NCBI GenBank assembly: GCA_945267035.1
Contig: CALYOS010000002.1
Span: 1 to 64,000 of the forward strand
Origin: an uncultured Neisseriaceae bacterium
GTDB lineage: Bacteria; Pseudomonadota; Gammaproteobacteria; Burkholderiales; Neisseriaceae
DNA: 64,000 bases
Direction of reading: 5' to 3'
The notes beneath the pieces were generated by a model, which did not search any database, was not told where the DNA came from, and was given only the letters and a program-made list of their open reading frames with translations. The position numbers and the translations under genes were made by a program. Shown here in pieces: positions 37,945-48,927 of the stretch. Position 1 is the stretch's first letter; each line of letters opens with the position of its first letter.

Positions 37945-38129
37945 ATTAAATATTGAGCACAAATTGACGGATGGCATTACATTCAATATTGTTATGCAGC
38001 AAGTTAAATATAAATAGACCAAGCAAATAAAATGCGTAATGCATATACAGAAAACACCCACATAATTCTTAATGGTTCATTTATAATGTACGGCAATATT
38101 GACATCTAACAGCTGATTAGAGATAGCAC

Positions 38130-38675
38130 ATGAAAGCCCTTCTTTCCATTGACTACACCCATGACTTTATTGCCACAGATGGCGCATTAACAACCGCATC
38201 GGCTGGTCAATCAATTGAAGAGCAAATGGTGCAGGTGACCAAAGCATTTATTGAGCAAGGGGATTTTGTCGTCTTTGCCATTGATGCCCATCAGGTAGAA
38301 GATCACTATCACCCGGAAAACAAACTTTTTCCGCCACACAACCTGATCGGTACTAAGGGGCAGGAATTATATGGAGCATTGAAACAGCTATATATCCAAA
38401 ATCAAACCAATCCACAAATATACTGGCTTAACAAGCGACACTATTCTGCTTTCAGTGGCACTGATCTGGATATACGTTTGCGTGAAAGAAACATCACAGA
38501 ACTGCATTTAACCGGCGTTTGTACTGATATCTGCATACTCCATACAGCAGTAGATGCCTATAATCTGAACTATAAAATCGTCATCCATCAAAATGCAGTG
38601 GCCAGTTTTGATCCTGTAGGACATCAATGGGCATTAAATCATTTTCAGCATACCTTAGGTGCAACCATAGTATAA
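38130..38675 (+). CDS. Isochorismatase-family cysteine hydrolase (nicotinamidase-like)
   Basis: The 181-residue protein has the family triad: Asp in LSIDYTHDF (residue 8), Lys in WLNKRHYSAFSGTDL near residue 108 and Cys in LTGVCTDICILHTAVDAY near residue 136. It could be a nicotinamidase feeding NAD salvage or another amidohydrolase of this family. Single gene, convergent with the DUF4424 gene; the 185-base gap before it has no feature I can name. Confidence 0.82.
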   Translation: MKALLSIDYTHDFIATDGALTTASAGQSIEEQMVQVTKAFIEQGDFVVFAIDAHQVEDHYHPENKLFPPHNLIGTKGQELYGALKQLYIQNQTNPQIYWLNKRHYSAFSGTDLDIRLRERNITELHLTGVCTDICILHTAVDAYNLNYKIVIHQNAVASFDPVGHQWALNHFQHTLGATIV

Positions 38676-38793
38676 ATAGCAGAAAAAATCCTTCACCATC
38701 CTCAGCCACTGATAAAGCAGATCAATAACATTTTTAACAACATAGTCGGTATAAATCGTTTTTCATACCGATGACCAGCAAAAATAAAATAAA

Positions 38794-38835
38794 AACTGGT
38801 TTTTGATAGCTAAATTTTTCCATCAAAAACCAGTT
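38794..38835. terminator. Bidirectional terminator
   Basis: A perfect 14-bp stem (38794-38807 with 38822-38835) lies between two convergent genes, with A/T runs next to and in the arms. Confidence 0.7.
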
Positions 38836-38874
38836 AAACTCAGCGAAGCAATCGCCTAAAAACAGACCACTGCA

Positions 38875-39843
38875 CTACTCTGATAAAGGAACAAACAAAA
38901 TATCGAGATCACGTTTGGGAACAAAATGGGTTTTTACTGCTCTAAATTGAGTCGCATTAATTTTCTTTAGAGATTTATCCCAGCATAGCGATACCAGTTC
39001 ATGAGGTTTACGCTCTATGGTTAAAGTAAATCTACCGATTGGTTTTGCCCAGTTCGCTCCCGTGGTCAAAATATAACTGAGTTCACGGGTCAGTATTAAA
39101 GGACTATCACTCCCCTTTGTCCTATCATTTAACTTCTGAACAAAATTCCGGTCGAGACAAAATCTTTTCAATTCGCCACGAGCCACACTAGCCATGCTAG
39201 GTTTATTCGGAATTCCCCCACCCACGAGTGGTTGATAACGATGCTCGACGTGAGTAATCGCGTTGGCTTTAAAGGTTTGCACCCAGCTATAAGTAACCTT
39301 AATCTCCCAGGCAAATTCCGAATCTTCATATTTTTTTATTAATCTTTGAATTGTGGGATTGGAACAAGCCGCGATCTGATCATCGATCTGATTTTCGTGT
39401 AATAACCATATATTTAACAGTTTCTTTTCGGAAACACCACATGCCGCCAGTTCAGCGGTAACATCAATGGATTTATTACCCGTTTGCTGGTATGGACTAA
39501 AAAAAACAGACAGATGCCGTTTCGGCTTAATCGCCTTTCCATTTACCTTGATCTGAAAACTATTAAGCATGCCTTCCACATCTGCAAAATCCCCATCAAC
39601 TCCGGCAGGGATGGCAGGTAAGGGAAATAAAATCGTTTCGGTAATATCGCGATTGGTTAGATTTTTAAACTGATAAGCAACCTGAATTTTCTCTTGACTG
39701 ATATACAGATCCTCTGACTGCATAGAAATATGAGGATTTTTTATATAACTGATTCCACCTATGCCGACATAACCGGTACTGTCATTGCCCAGGGCAACAA
39801 CCGAAACAAGCAATAAAGCCCACAATCCGTTTCTAATATTCAT
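38875..39843 (-). CDS. DUF4424-type exported protein
   Basis: The 322-residue protein has a signal peptide (cleavage about residue 19, after VVALG) and the DUF4424 opening: ISMQSEDLYISQEKIQVAYQF, then DITETILFPLPAIPAG. It should be periplasmic; function is unknown for the family. It is followed by a terminator and stands alone. Confidence 0.75.
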   Translation of the reverse strand: MNIRNGLWALLLVSVVALGNDSTGYVGIGGISYIKNPHISMQSEDLYISQEKIQVAYQFKNLTNRDITETILFPLPAIPAGVDGDFADVEGMLNSFQIKVNGKAIKPKRHLSVFFSPYQQTGNKSIDVTAELAACGVSEKKLLNIWLLHENQIDDQIAACSNPTIQRLIKKYEDSEFAWEIKVTYSWVQTFKANAITHVEHRYQPLVGGGIPNKPSMASVARGELKRFCLDRNFVQKLNDRTKGSDSPLILTRELSYILTTGANWAKPIGRFTLTIERKPHELVSLCWDKSLKKINATQFRAVKTHFVPKRDLDILFVPLSE

Positions 39844-40528
39844 GTTTCAACCAATGCATCATAATTAATTAAATATTTGCATATATTAACATAATACAAC
39901 TAACGTATTGTATTTCTTATGTCAGAGAAAACATAATGAAACAAAATCTATGCTATTCTGTGGTTTATAGAGGGGCTTAATTGGCAGACTATCCAATTAC
40001 ATTTATTAAGCATCAGTTATGAAATCAAATTTAATCAACAAGCTATCAAGTCCCAATGATAGAATAGTATTTGAAAAAAAAGTTATTTAACATATTTTTA
40101 TCAGCAATAATTGTCTTATCTTAAGCTCAAATTTGCTCATATTCACTCAAACCAAATATTACAAAGACATATTTGCTAGAATCGAAAAAACAATTAAACA
40201 ATCTTGCTCGTCATATCATGATCAAACTTAAAATTAAATATGACTTTTTCAGAAAGCCGTTTTTCAATAGTATGGAAAAACAATCTTATCAGTTGCACTA
40301 TCACCTATCAAAAGCAACCAAATACATTGTTTGCTTTAATAATGCCATTTCAAAAAATATTATAGCTGAAATTCAAATTCAAAATTTATTTCAAAATTAA
40401 ACTCAATGGCACCACAAAACCACGTTTTAGTCAGTTGCTGCAACTCAAATGAAGTAAAAAAGAGAATTGATGGAATAAATCAAAAAGAAAAAAAGATAAG
40501 AAAATAACTGAACACTACAAAGGAGATT
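39844..40528. other. AT-rich gap upstream of DUF4424 gene and downstream of the tRNA genes
   Basis: About 680 bases. One plus-strand frame of 75 codons (40173-40400) starts with a TTG and has no family likeness, so I see no gene here. The promoter of the DUF4424 gene should lie near 39850-39950. Confidence 0.4.
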
Positions 40529-40604
40529 TGGTGGGTCGTGAGCGATTCGAACGCTCGACCAACGGATTAAAAGTCCGCTGCTCTACCGACTGAGCTAACG
40601 ACCC
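40529..40604 (-). tRNA. tRNA-Lys (anticodon TTT)
   Basis: The minus strand reads GGGTCGTTAGCTCAGTCGGT at the 5' end, has CTTTTAA as anticodon loop, the T-arm TTCGAATC and an encoded CCA; 76 bases. The acceptor stem GGGTCGT/ACGACCC is perfect. Confidence 0.97.
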
Positions 40605-40606
40605 TT

Positions 40607-40682
40607 TGGCTCCCCGACCAGGGCTCGAACCTGGGACCTGCGGATTAACAGTCCGTCGCTCTACCGACTGAGCTATCAGGGA
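40607..40682 (-). tRNA. tRNA-Asn (anticodon GTT)
   Basis: The minus strand reads TCCCTGATAGCTCAGTCGGT, with anticodon loop CTGTTAA, T-arm TTCGAGCC and an encoded CCA; 76 bases. It precedes tRNA-Lys by two bases, so both come from one transcript. Confidence 0.97.
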
Positions 40683-41410
40683 AAGGAAGAGCGCATTATA
40701 GAAGCAGTATTTCTGCCCGTCAATCCTTTTGTAGGACATTTTTCACAAAAAAGAAGCGTAAATCATGCAAATCATTGGTTGAAAAATAATTTTAAATTAC
40801 ATCAATCATCTCTTTTAACCGATCTTTTCTAAATGTGGGTGTTTACTCCCTTTCGGCAGTTTATGGTCTGCCTCAAATTCAAATCTATACCTGAGAAGTC
40901 AAAAATCCCGTTTAAGCGGATGCAATAAATATAGAGAACAGCAACTCATCAATCGACTTAAGCTGCAACCGCATATTCGCCTAAACCATCCAGTTTTATC
41001 ATTGGCGCTTTAACCGTATCAAGAGCCCTATTACAAAAACACCATGGATCATGTACCTTCTGTCCTGTTAAACAATTGGTGATGATCTACTCAGACTAAA
41101 ATGGTATTGACATAACCAATCCGTTTTTTTAAATTTATATCACGCTCAAATGAATTAGCACTAAATACCCCATAGTTAAGTCTACTGACACACATTGAAT
41201 CTGCTTTAAAGTGTTTTGGCGCGCTCAGATAGCTTTACAATCAAGACTTTTAAATCATATTCTGAAAAACAACTGGCAATATCGGTGAAATAAAATTTAT
41301 TTTGCTCAATATTTGGATTGTCCTCATCTAAAATTTACGCACAATCAGTCTTTATCTCATGGGTGTTTTTATACTTTATTGCACACGAATAAATTCTTCT
41401 AAATTCAATG
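40683..41410. other. Gap between tRNA genes and the ato control region
   Basis: About 730 bases without a convincing ORF, RNA or hairpin. The tRNA promoter should lie within the first 60 bases, but I cannot name it with confidence. Confidence 0.4.
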
Positions 41411-41416
41411 TATTCA

Positions 41417-41457
41417 TGCACATTTTTTTGCATCAAAGTGCAAACAATTGCGCACCA
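41417..41457. promoter_or_regulatory. Tandem dyads, probable AtoC enhancer
   Basis: Two 19-base sites (41417-41435 and 41439-41457) share TGCA-A----TT--GCA-CA and are 22 bases apart, two helical turns on the same face. They lie at about -148 to -108 from the predicted sigma-54 start. From memory, E. coli AtoC binds at -146 to -107 on sequences with the same TGCA/TGCGCA words. This spacing and place fit an NtrC-type enhancer. Confidence 0.65.
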
Positions 41458-41538
41458 TAGCGATTTTTCCTGGGTACGAAAAATTAATTAATCTTTACAA
41501 TTCATATATTTACTCTTTTTATTTAGCACCCGGCATTC

Positions 41539-41554
41539 TGGTACATAAATTGCA
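41539..41554 (+). promoter_or_regulatory. Sigma-54 (-24/-12) promoter of atoDAEB
   Basis: TGGTACATAAATTGCA matches the sigma-54 consensus TGGCAC-N5-TTGCA at all but one position, with GG (41540-41541) and GC (41552-41553) separated by exactly ten bases. Start near 41565, 50 bases before atoD. Confidence 0.85.
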
Positions 41555-41615
41555 ATAGTAAAGATGTTTATTAACAAAAATAAACAATCTTTCAACGTGT
41601 AATCAGGAGTGTTCT

Positions 41616-42272
41616 ATGCAAAATAAGCTAATCACCACCGAAAAAATTCGGGATTTTCTCCACGATGGCATAACCATTATGTTTGGTGGTTTTATGGGAT
41701 GCGGAACGCCAGCTAAGATAGTGAACGCAATCGTGCAATCAGGCATTAAAGACATCACCTTAATTGGTAACGATACCGCCTTTGTTGATACAGGCGTAGG
41801 ACCCCTGATTAACAACAATCAGGTCAAAAAAGTCATTACTTCTCATATCGGTACTAACCGCGAAACCGGCAGAAGAATGATTGCCGGTGAAATGGAAGTT
41901 GAGCTGGTACCACAAGGCACCCTTGCTGAACGCATTCGTTCTGGCGGAGCCGGCTTAGGTGGGGTGTTAACACCAACTGGGGTGGGTACCATCGTAGCTG
42001 ATGGCAAACAAGTTTTAACCATCAATGATCGTGAATATTTGCTTGAACTGCCATTACGGGCTGATTTAGCCATTATTCATGCGCAAAAAGCGGATTACAG
42101 TGGCAATCTTATCTATCAATACGCCGCACGTAATTTTAACCCTTTAATTGCAACCGCTGCAGATACCGTTATTGCACAAGTAGATGAGCTGGTTGATGTA
42201 GGTCAGATTAACCCTGACGCAGTCATGACCCCCGCAGCATTAGTAGATTTTATTGTTAGCAGCAACGATTAA
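41616..42272 (+). CDS. atoD: Acetate/acetoacetate CoA-transferase subunit alpha
   Basis: The 218-residue protein matches AtoD/ScoA ([42 protein letters not shown] around residues 105-130). With the beta subunit it moves CoA from acetyl-CoA or succinyl-CoA to acetoacetate. The lack of other donors in the sequence leaves the exact donor open. An AGGAG site precedes the ATG. First gene behind the sigma-54 promoter. Confidence 0.92.
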   Translation: MQNKLITTEKIRDFLHDGITIMFGGFMGCGTPAKIVNAIVQSGIKDITLIGNDTAFVDTGVGPLINNNQVKKVITSHIGTNRETGRRMIAGEMEVELVPQGTLAERIRSGGAGLGGVLTPTGVGTIVADGKQVLTINDREYLLELPLRADLAIIHAQKADYSGNLIYQYAARNFNPLIATAADTVIAQVDELVDVGQINPDAVMTPAALVDFIVSSND

Positions 42273-42283
42273 AGGAAATAGTC

Positions 42284-42946
42284 ATGGATAAAAAAGAATT
42301 AATTGCACGACGTGTGGCTCAGGAATTGCGTGATGGTGATGTAGTTAATCTGGGCATTGGTTTACCCACCATGGTGGTTAATTACTTGCCAGAAGGTATC
42401 AATATTACGTTGCAATCTGAAAACGGGTTCTTAGGCTTAGGTCCGAAAACAGTAGATGAACCCAATATCGTCAATGCTGGTGGACAACCTTGTGGCATCG
42501 TACCGGGTGGAGCCACATTTGATAGTGCCTTCTCTTTTATGTTGATTCGTGGTGGGCATGTAGATGCTTGTGTTCTTGGTGGTTTAGAAGTTGATCAACA
42601 CGGTAATCTGGCTAACTGGATGGTACCAGGCAAAATGGTGCCGGGTATGGGTGGTGCGATGGATCTGGTCACTGGTGCTAAAAAGGTGATTATTGCCATG
42701 GAACACTGTACTAAAACCGGTGAACCGAAAATTATTCCCGAATGCACATTACCACTGACGGCCAAAGGCAAAGTAAGCATGATCATCACTGAATTGGCGG
42801 TTTTTGAATTCAGAAATAATCAGATGTATTTGCTTGAAACCGCAGAAGGTGTAGATGTTGACACAGTCAAAGCGCACACTACAGCTCAATTTGTGGTAGC
42901 AGACAACCTGAAAACCATGTCTATCGCGGGAGCTGCAGCATCATGA
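42284..42946 (+). CDS. atoA: Acetate/acetoacetate CoA-transferase subunit beta
   Basis: The 220-residue protein has the active-site Glu in LQSENGFLGLGP near residue 46 and GGHVDACVLGGLEVDQ near residue 90, as in AtoA/ScoB. It follows atoD by 11 bases, and its stop overlaps the atoE start (ATGA). Confidence 0.93.
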   Translation: MDKKELIARRVAQELRDGDVVNLGIGLPTMVVNYLPEGINITLQSENGFLGLGPKTVDEPNIVNAGGQPCGIVPGGATFDSAFSFMLIRGGHVDACVLGGLEVDQHGNLANWMVPGKMVPGMGGAMDLVTGAKKVIIAMEHCTKTGEPKIIPECTLPLTAKGKVSMIITELAVFEFRNNQMYLLETAEGVDVDTVKAHTTAQFVVADNLKTMSIAGAAAS

Positions 42947-44289
42947 TTTCGCGTTTATCTCGATTTACTACCAACTTAGTGAGTAAATATTTACCAGACC
43001 CACTGATCTTTGCCTTAATTCTCACCTTTATCATCTTTCTCATGGCTTGGGGATTAACCAATTCTCAGCCACTGGACTTAGTACAAATGTGGGGAGACGG
43101 TTTTTGGAATCTTTTGGCGTTTGGTATGCAGATGGCTTTGATCGTGGTAACCGGTCATGCCTTAGCGAGTTCACCACCCGTTAAGTCAATTTTGGTTTCC
43201 ATTGCTTCTATCGCCAAAACCCCAACACAGGCAGCGATGTTGGTAACTTTTGTTGGCTGCATTGCTTGTATCCTGAACTGGGGCTTTGGTCTGGTGGTGG
43301 GAGCCATGCTGGCTAAAGAAGTCGCCAGACAAGTCAAAAATGTAGATTACGGTTTGCTCATTGCTTGCGCCTACATTGCCTTTATGACTTGGGGTGGTGG
43401 ATTATCCGGTTCCATGCCATTGATGGCTGCAACGCCAGGCAATCCAGTAGCACACTTTATGGTAACTGAAGCCAACCCTCAGGGCATTGTACCCATTTCA
43501 CAAACCATGTTTTCCGCCAGTAATATATTTATTACGGTGATGCTGATCATCTGCTTGCCGATTTTAGTGCGGTTCATGGTCAGAACAGATGGCAACGTGA
43601 ATGTGGTTAATCCCGAATTATTGGCTCCGGAACCTGACTTTCAACGCCAACTGGATCGCAAAACTGCCACCATCGCTGAAAAAATGGAGGAAAGTAAATT
43701 CTTGTCCTTATTAGTGGGTGCCCTAGGCATCGGCTATTTGATTATTTACTTCTCCCAAAAAGGGTTCAATATCACCATTAACACTGTTAACCTCATGTTC
43801 TTAACTGCAGGTATTTTATTGCATCGTACACCTATGGCGTATATGCGTGCAGTATCCAATGCTGCTAAAAGCACTGCCGGTATCATCATTCAATTCCCAT
43901 TTTACGCCGGTATTCAATTGATGATGGAACACTCTGGATTAGGTGGATTGATTACTGAATTCTTTATCAACATTGCCAGCAAAGATACCTTCCCGATCTG
44001 GACGTTTTTCAGCTCCGGCATCATCAACTTTGCCGTTCCATCTGGAGGTGGGCACTGGGTAATTCAGGGACCGTTTGTCATTCCAGCTGCTCAAGCGCTC
44101 GGAGCCGATTTAGGGAAATCAACCATGGCCATTGCCTATGGTGAACAATGGATGAATATGCTGCAACCATTTTGGGCATTGCCTGCACTAGCCATTGCCG
44201 GCTTAGGGGTAAGGGATATTATGGGTTATTGCATGACAGCATTGATATTCACCACCCCAATATTCCTGATTGGTTTGTACTTTTTCTAA
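42943..44289 (+). CDS. atoE: Short-chain fatty acid transporter AtoE
   Basis: The 448-residue membrane protein has about twelve hydrophobic segments and the family signatures [13 protein letters not shown] at the start, [18 protein letters not shown] near residue 108, and [13 protein letters not shown] near residue 365. It brings acetoacetate or short-chain fatty acids into the cell for the enzymes of the operon. Confidence 0.92.
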   Translation: MISRLSRFTTNLVSKYLPDPLIFALILTFIIFLMAWGLTNSQPLDLVQMWGDGFWNLLAFGMQMALIVVTGHALASSPPVKSILVSIASIAKTPTQAAMLVTFVGCIACILNWGFGLVVGAMLAKEVARQVKNVDYGLLIACAYIAFMTWGGGLSGSMPLMAATPGNPVAHFMVTEANPQGIVPISQTMFSASNIFITVMLIICLPILVRFMVRTDGNVNVVNPELLAPEPDFQRQLDRKTATIAEKMEESKFLSLLVGALGIGYLIIYFSQKGFNITINTVNLMFLTAGILLHRTPMAYMRAVSNAAKSTAGIIIQFPFYAGIQLMMEHSGLGGLITEFFINIASKDTFPIWTFFSSGIINFAVPSGGGHWVIQGPFVIPAAQALGADLGKSTMAIAYGEQWMNMLQPFWALPALAIAGLGVRDIMGYCMTALIFTTPIFLIGLYFF

Positions 44290-44305
44290 TAAAACAAGGG
44301 AGTTT

Positions 44306-45490
44306 ATGATGACTAAAGCTGTAATCGTCAGTGCAACACGCACAGCAATCGGTAGTTTCAATGGTGCACTAACCTCCGTAGGCGCCATTGATCTGGGGAA
44401 AATAGTGATTGAAGAGGCATTAAAACGGGCTTCATTAGAAACAGGCGTGGTCAATGAAGTCATTATGGGAAATGTCCTACAAGCAGGCTTGGGTCAGAAC
44501 CCAGCCCGTCAGGCAGCGTTAAGAGCCAATATTCCTGGATCTGTCCCTGCTTTTACCGTCAACAAAGTATGCGGAAGTGGTCTCAAATCCGTAGCGTTGG
44601 CGGCACAAAGTATCTTGGCAGGCGATAACGATATCGTCGTTGCCGGTGGTATGGAAAATATGTCTCAAGCACCCTACTTACTGAATAGTAAAGTTCGTTG
44701 GGGCTTAAAAATGGGTAATGCCGAACTTTACGATACCATGGTCAACGACGGTTTAACCTGTGCCACCAATCATTATCATATGGGTATTACGGCAGAAAAT
44801 ATTGCTGAACAATATGGAATCAGCCGACAAGAACAGGATGAACTGGCTTTACGCTCGCAACAACTAGCCACACAGGCAATCAATAATGGCGAGTTTGTTG
44901 ATGAAATAGTGCCCGTTACCATCAGCTCCCGTAAAGGAGAGATCATCTTTAAACAAGACGAGTATCCTAAAGCGGATAGCTCCATTGAAGGCTTAGCCAA
45001 ACTACGCCCAGCCTTCAAAAAAGAGGGTACCGTAACTGCTGGTAACGCATCCGGCATCAATGATGGTGCTGCAGCACTGGTAGTGATGTCAGAAACAAAA
45101 GCCAAAGAATTAGGCTTAAAACCATTGGCCACTATCCGCAGTTATGCTTCTGGCGGAGTAGATCCAAGTGTCATGGGTTTGGGTCCGGTTCCAGCAACCA
45201 AACTGGCGCTACAAAAGGCATCATTGCAACTATCAGATATTGATCTGATTGAAGCCAATGAAGCATTTGCCGCACAGTTTCTGGGCGTGGGTCGCGAGCT
45301 GAACTTCGATATGGATAAAACCAATATTCATGGTGGTGCCATTGCGCTGGGCCATCCAATTGGTGCCAGTGGCGCACGAATTTTGGTCACTTTGCTATAT
45401 TCAATGATCCATCATAATAAACAACTTGGTCTGGCTACATTATGTATTGGTGGAGGACAAGGAGCAGCAGTAATCATTGAACGTTGTTAA
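44306..45490 (+). CDS. atoB: Acetyl-CoA acetyltransferase (thiolase)
   Basis: The 394-residue thiolase has the acylated Cys in [14 protein letters not shown] near residue 89, the His in [13 protein letters not shown] near residue 350 and the second Cys in [10 protein letters not shown] near residue 380. It splits acetoacetyl-CoA into two acetyl-CoA. The ATG at 44306 has an AAGGGAG site; the upstream frame inside atoE is not used. It is the last gene of the unit. Confidence 0.94.
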   Translation: MMTKAVIVSATRTAIGSFNGALTSVGAIDLGKIVIEEALKRASLETGVVNEVIMGNVLQAGLGQNPARQAALRANIPGSVPAFTVNKVCGSGLKSVALAAQSILAGDNDIVVAGGMENMSQAPYLLNSKVRWGLKMGNAELYDTMVNDGLTCATNHYHMGITAENIAEQYGISRQEQDELALRSQQLATQAINNGEFVDEIVPVTISSRKGEIIFKQDEYPKADSSIEGLAKLRPAFKKEGTVTAGNASGINDGAAALVVMSETKAKELGLKPLATIRSYASGGVDPSVMGLGPVPATKLALQKASLQLSDIDLIEANEAFAAQFLGVGRELNFDMDKTNIHGGAIALGHPIGASGARILVTLLYSMIHHNKQLGLATLCIGGGQGAAVIIERC

Positions 45491-45680
45491 ATTTTTCGAG
45501 CACTTGCCTCATCACCAGCTGATCAGGCCAGCGAAAAAATTGACATCTTTGTAACCCTATGGTGATATTGACTCAGTTTAATATCACCATAAGGCAAACC
45601 AGCCAATCAAATCTATCAACTCGCCCAGCACTATTTCCCATGTATACCACAAGTCAATAAATGGGCGTTTAATTTAGCCA

Positions 45681-47522
45681 ATGATGGATATCAGAGCCAT
45701 GATGACTGCCCGTTTTTTTTCGCGTTTATATCCTGACAAAATCAGTGCACGCATATTTCTTCAAGTCACTCTTTTATCCTGTTTCTCCATTATTGTTTGT
45801 GCTTTATTTATCGACAAAGAAGGACGCGACCTGCTCAGGCAGGAAAAAATTCAAAAGCTTTACGCCGTCACCAAAACCTTAGATTTATTATTGGCTGATA
45901 GTTATCAGCAAATAGATACAAAACTGCCTAAAAATCAACAAATCCAACAACTCAATCAAATATTATCGCCAAAGATCGAGCCATTACTTAAAAATATGCC
46001 GAAAATCGCCGCCGGCTATTATCACAAAAAACTGGATGCGATTATCGTCTATGCCCCTCAGGCCGCTTATGGGATCAACGTAGGCAAATCCATTCCCCTC
46101 ACCCATAAAGGTCGAGAAGTGATGCTCAGTGGCCTACCTATGGTCGACAGTGGTAATCAAATTCGTGGCAACATCATGAATGCCATGATACCGATCGTAC
46201 GTGATAAACATATTCTCGGATACATTTGGGCAAATGAATCATTAGATGACATAGAAAAACAAGCCCTGGTATTTGATAAAAATGTACTCACAATCAGTTT
46301 GATTTGCATGCTAATCTGCATCAGCATTGCTTCCTTATTATCCAGAAAACTTAACAATGATATCAATGTCATCAAAAACGGATTAGAAAAACTTCCGTTT
46401 GCTTTAGATTCACGCCTGCCAGTTATTCGTGGCGAACTCAATGAAATCGTTAATGGGATCAATAGCCTGGCGGAAAAACTACGCAAAACCAAAACCATGA
46501 ATGAGCTTATACTGGAAAACACATTAGATGGCGTGATTACCGTAGATAATAATGGCGCCATCACCATGTTAAATCCAGCAGCAGAAAAAATGACTGGCTA
46601 CAAGCTGGAGCAAGTATTAGGTCAGCCACATTCAACCTTAGTTGACGATAAAAATTTTGATAGTCCGTTATTGGATACCCTATTTAATGGTGTTGACCAC
46701 ATTGGCGTTGAAATTGATTTTCCAGTAGCAAAAAAAATAATCCGCATCTCAGCCAGTACCAATCATCTAAAAGATTATCAGGGCAATATAATCGGTGCCG
46801 TCGTGATATTCAAAGATATTACCGAACGAGAAGAAGTTGAAAAACTGATACAGCAAACAGAGCGACTGGTGGCTTTAGGTGAATTAATGGCTGGTATCGC
46901 GCATGAAATCCGTAATCCACTCGCAGCAGTACGAGGGTTTGTCCAATATCTCCAAATGGATCTGCCGCGGAACGAACAAAATGAATATATCGAAATCATA
47001 TTAAAAGAAGTTGATTCCATTAACCATGTCATTCAACAATTATTAGATTTTTCTGTTCCCTCTAAGAATTATTATGTTTCAGCCCAAATCAATACCCTAA
47101 TCGAAGAAGTACTCGTATTGGTGAATTCATCCCATCGTTCCAACAACATCAGCATCAACCTTGCTTTAGATCCACACCTACCTACTTTGTATTTGGACAA
47201 AGAGCTAACAAAACAGGCTTTACTCAATTTAATAATCAATGCTATTCAGGCCATTAAAGATAAAGGAATCATCGAAATACACACCTCCTTATCCAGCAAT
47301 GAAAAATATCTTTTGATCCGCATAAAAGATAATGGTGCAGGAATTAAGCCCGAACTCATGGAAAAAATCTTTACCCCATTTTTTACCACCAAAATCTCAG
47401 GTACCGGCTTAGGTTTACCCATGGTTCAAAAAATCATTGCCTCACATAAAGGGCACATAAGTATCAAAAACAACCAACATGGTTGCGGTGTCACTGTCGA
47501 AGTTGCACTGCCCGTTAACTGA
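45681..47522 (+). CDS. atoS: Sensor histidine kinase AtoS
   Basis: The 613-residue protein has a helix near residues 26-44, a periplasmic sensor, a second helix near 205-220, a HAMP-like region, a PAS domain (about 270-385, LENTLDGVITVDNNGAITMLNPAAEKMTGY at its start, read by position) and a kinase core with GELMAGIAHEIRNPLAAVRGF (His near residue 408), NAIQAIKDKG and GTGLGLPMVQK. This is the AtoS/NtrB type. It faces the same way as the ato operon and just precedes atoC. Confidence 0.9.
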   Translation: MMDIRAMMTARFFSRLYPDKISARIFLQVTLLSCFSIIVCALFIDKEGRDLLRQEKIQKLYAVTKTLDLLLADSYQQIDTKLPKNQQIQQLNQILSPKIEPLLKNMPKIAAGYYHKKLDAIIVYAPQAAYGINVGKSIPLTHKGREVMLSGLPMVDSGNQIRGNIMNAMIPIVRDKHILGYIWANESLDDIEKQALVFDKNVLTISLICMLICISIASLLSRKLNNDINVIKNGLEKLPFALDSRLPVIRGELNEIVNGINSLAEKLRKTKTMNELILENTLDGVITVDNNGAITMLNPAAEKMTGYKLEQVLGQPHSTLVDDKNFDSPLLDTLFNGVDHIGVEIDFPVAKKIIRISASTNHLKDYQGNIIGAVVIFKDITEREEVEKLIQQTERLVALGELMAGIAHEIRNPLAAVRGFVQYLQMDLPRNEQNEYIEIILKEVDSINHVIQQLLDFSVPSKNYYVSAQINTLIEEVLVLVNSSHRSNNISINLALDPHLPTLYLDKELTKQALLNLIINAIQAIKDKGIIEIHTSLSSNEKYLLIRIKDNGAGIKPELMEKIFTPFFTTKISGTGLGLPMVQKIIASHKGHISIKNNQHGCGVTVEVALPVN

Positions 47523-47532
47523 AAAACCACCT

Positions 47533-48927
47533 ATGACAGAAAAAATCCTCATTGTTGAAGATGAATTAAACCTACGTAAACTGCTATCCATCATATTATC
47601 GCAGGAACATGATCAAGTTATCACCGTTGATAATGCTGAGGAAGCCATGTCCATCATTCAGCAGCAACCCATTGATCTCATCCTCATGGATAATCGCTTA
47701 CCAGGAATGTCTGGATTAGAAGCATTGAAACAAATTAAAGAAGCTGATCCAGATATATTTATCATCTTGATGACTGCCTATGCGGGAGTGGATACCGCGG
47801 TCGAGGCGCTTAAACACGGTGCCATTGATTACATCGTTAAACCTTTCGATCTTAATGATTTGAAAGCACTGGTAAAACGAACATTAGAATTAGGTAAAGC
47901 CAAAAAACAGGGAATCAACTTATCCCCTAAAATTGAATTATCAACCTCAGATAATAAAGGTCATATACTCACCAATAGCCCCAACATGATGGAACTGTGC
48001 CGCAATATAGCTAAAGTTTCTCAGACCAAAACCACCGTACTGATTACCGGTGAAAGTGGTACCGGAAAAGAATTGGTGGCCAAAACCATTCACTACTACA
48101 GCACCCGATCAACCGGACCATTTATCAAAGTAAACTGTGGTGCACTTCCCGAAACCTTATTAGAGAGTACCCTCTTCGGACATGAAAAAGGCTCTTTTAC
48201 AGGTGCATACCAACGTCAAAAAGGCTTGTTCGAACGCGCGCATCTAGGCACACTTTTTCTGGACGAAGTTGCCGAAATGTCCACCAATCTCCAAGTAAAA
48301 CTACTGCGGGTTATTCAAGAGAAAGAGTTTGAACCCATCGGCGGTAACAAACCGATTAAAACCGATTTCAGACTGATTGCAGCCACCAACCGAAGCTTAC
48401 AAGACATGATTTCAAGCGGAGAATTCAGGCAAGATTTATTTTATCGCTTAAATGTGATGGGATTAAGTTTACCGCCCTTACGTGATCGCACAAACGATGT
48501 CATGCTGTTAGCGCGTTATTTTGCCAATCAGTTTTGTCATGAGAACAACAAAGAATTACTGGACTTCTCCATTAGTGCCGTAGAAGTCCTCAATCAATAC
48601 CATTGGCCGGGCAATGTACGTGAACTATCCAATGCCATCGAGCATGCAGTTATCATGTCAAACGGTCTATTTATTTATCCACAGGATCTGCCCGAGCACA
48701 TCCTCACTCAACATAAAACACCAGCATTCAACCCCGATTTTGCAGAAACAGAACAACATGGCGTAACATTAAAAGACAAAGTCAAAAATTACGAAAAAGA
48801 ACTCATCATCAACGAACTAAAGCGCAATCATGGTCACAGAGAAAATACCGCCAAATCACTTGGAATCAGTAAAAGAACCTTATTGTATAAAATACAAGAA
48901 TATGAAATTGTAGAAACCATCGTCTAG
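47533..48927 (+). CDS. atoC: Sigma-54-dependent response regulator AtoC
   Basis: The 464-residue protein has a receiver domain (Asp in LILMDNRLPGMSGLEAL near residue 53), an AAA+ domain with Walker A GESGTGKELVAK near residue 171 and the sigma-54 contact loop GSFTGAYQRQKG, and a C-terminal Fis-type helix-turn-helix (HRENTAKSLGISKRTLLYKI). It should activate the -24/-12 promoter upstream of atoD. The ATG at 47533 lies 10 bases after the atoS stop; the frame reaches further upstream inside atoS but is not needed. Confidence 0.93.
   Translation: MTEKILIVEDELNLRKLLSIILSQEHDQVITVDNAEEAMSIIQQQPIDLILMDNRLPGMSGLEALKQIKEADPDIFIILMTAYAGVDTAVEALKHGAIDYIVKPFDLNDLKALVKRTLELGKAKKQGINLSPKIELSTSDNKGHILTNSPNMMELCRNIAKVSQTKTTVLITGESGTGKELVAKTIHYYSTRSTGPFIKVNCGALPETLLESTLFGHEKGSFTGAYQRQKGLFERAHLGTLFLDEVAEMSTNLQVKLLRVIQEKEFEPIGGNKPIKTDFRLIAATNRSLQDMISSGEFRQDLFYRLNVMGLSLPPLRDRTNDVMLLARYFANQFCHENNKELLDFSISAVEVLNQYHWPGNVRELSNAIEHAVIMSNGLFIYPQDLPEHILTQHKTPAFNPDFAETEQHGVTLKDKVKNYEKELIINELKRNHGHRENTAKSLGISKRTLLYKIQEYEIVETIV

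Noticed and set aside
40173..40400. 75-codon plus-strand ORF
   Set aside because: TTG start, AT-rich composition (Lys, Asn, Ile), no ribosome-binding site; expected by chance in such DNA.
40515..40739. 74-codon minus-strand ORF (SLAQSVEQRTFNPLVERSNR region)
   Set aside because: It is the translation of the two tRNA genes.
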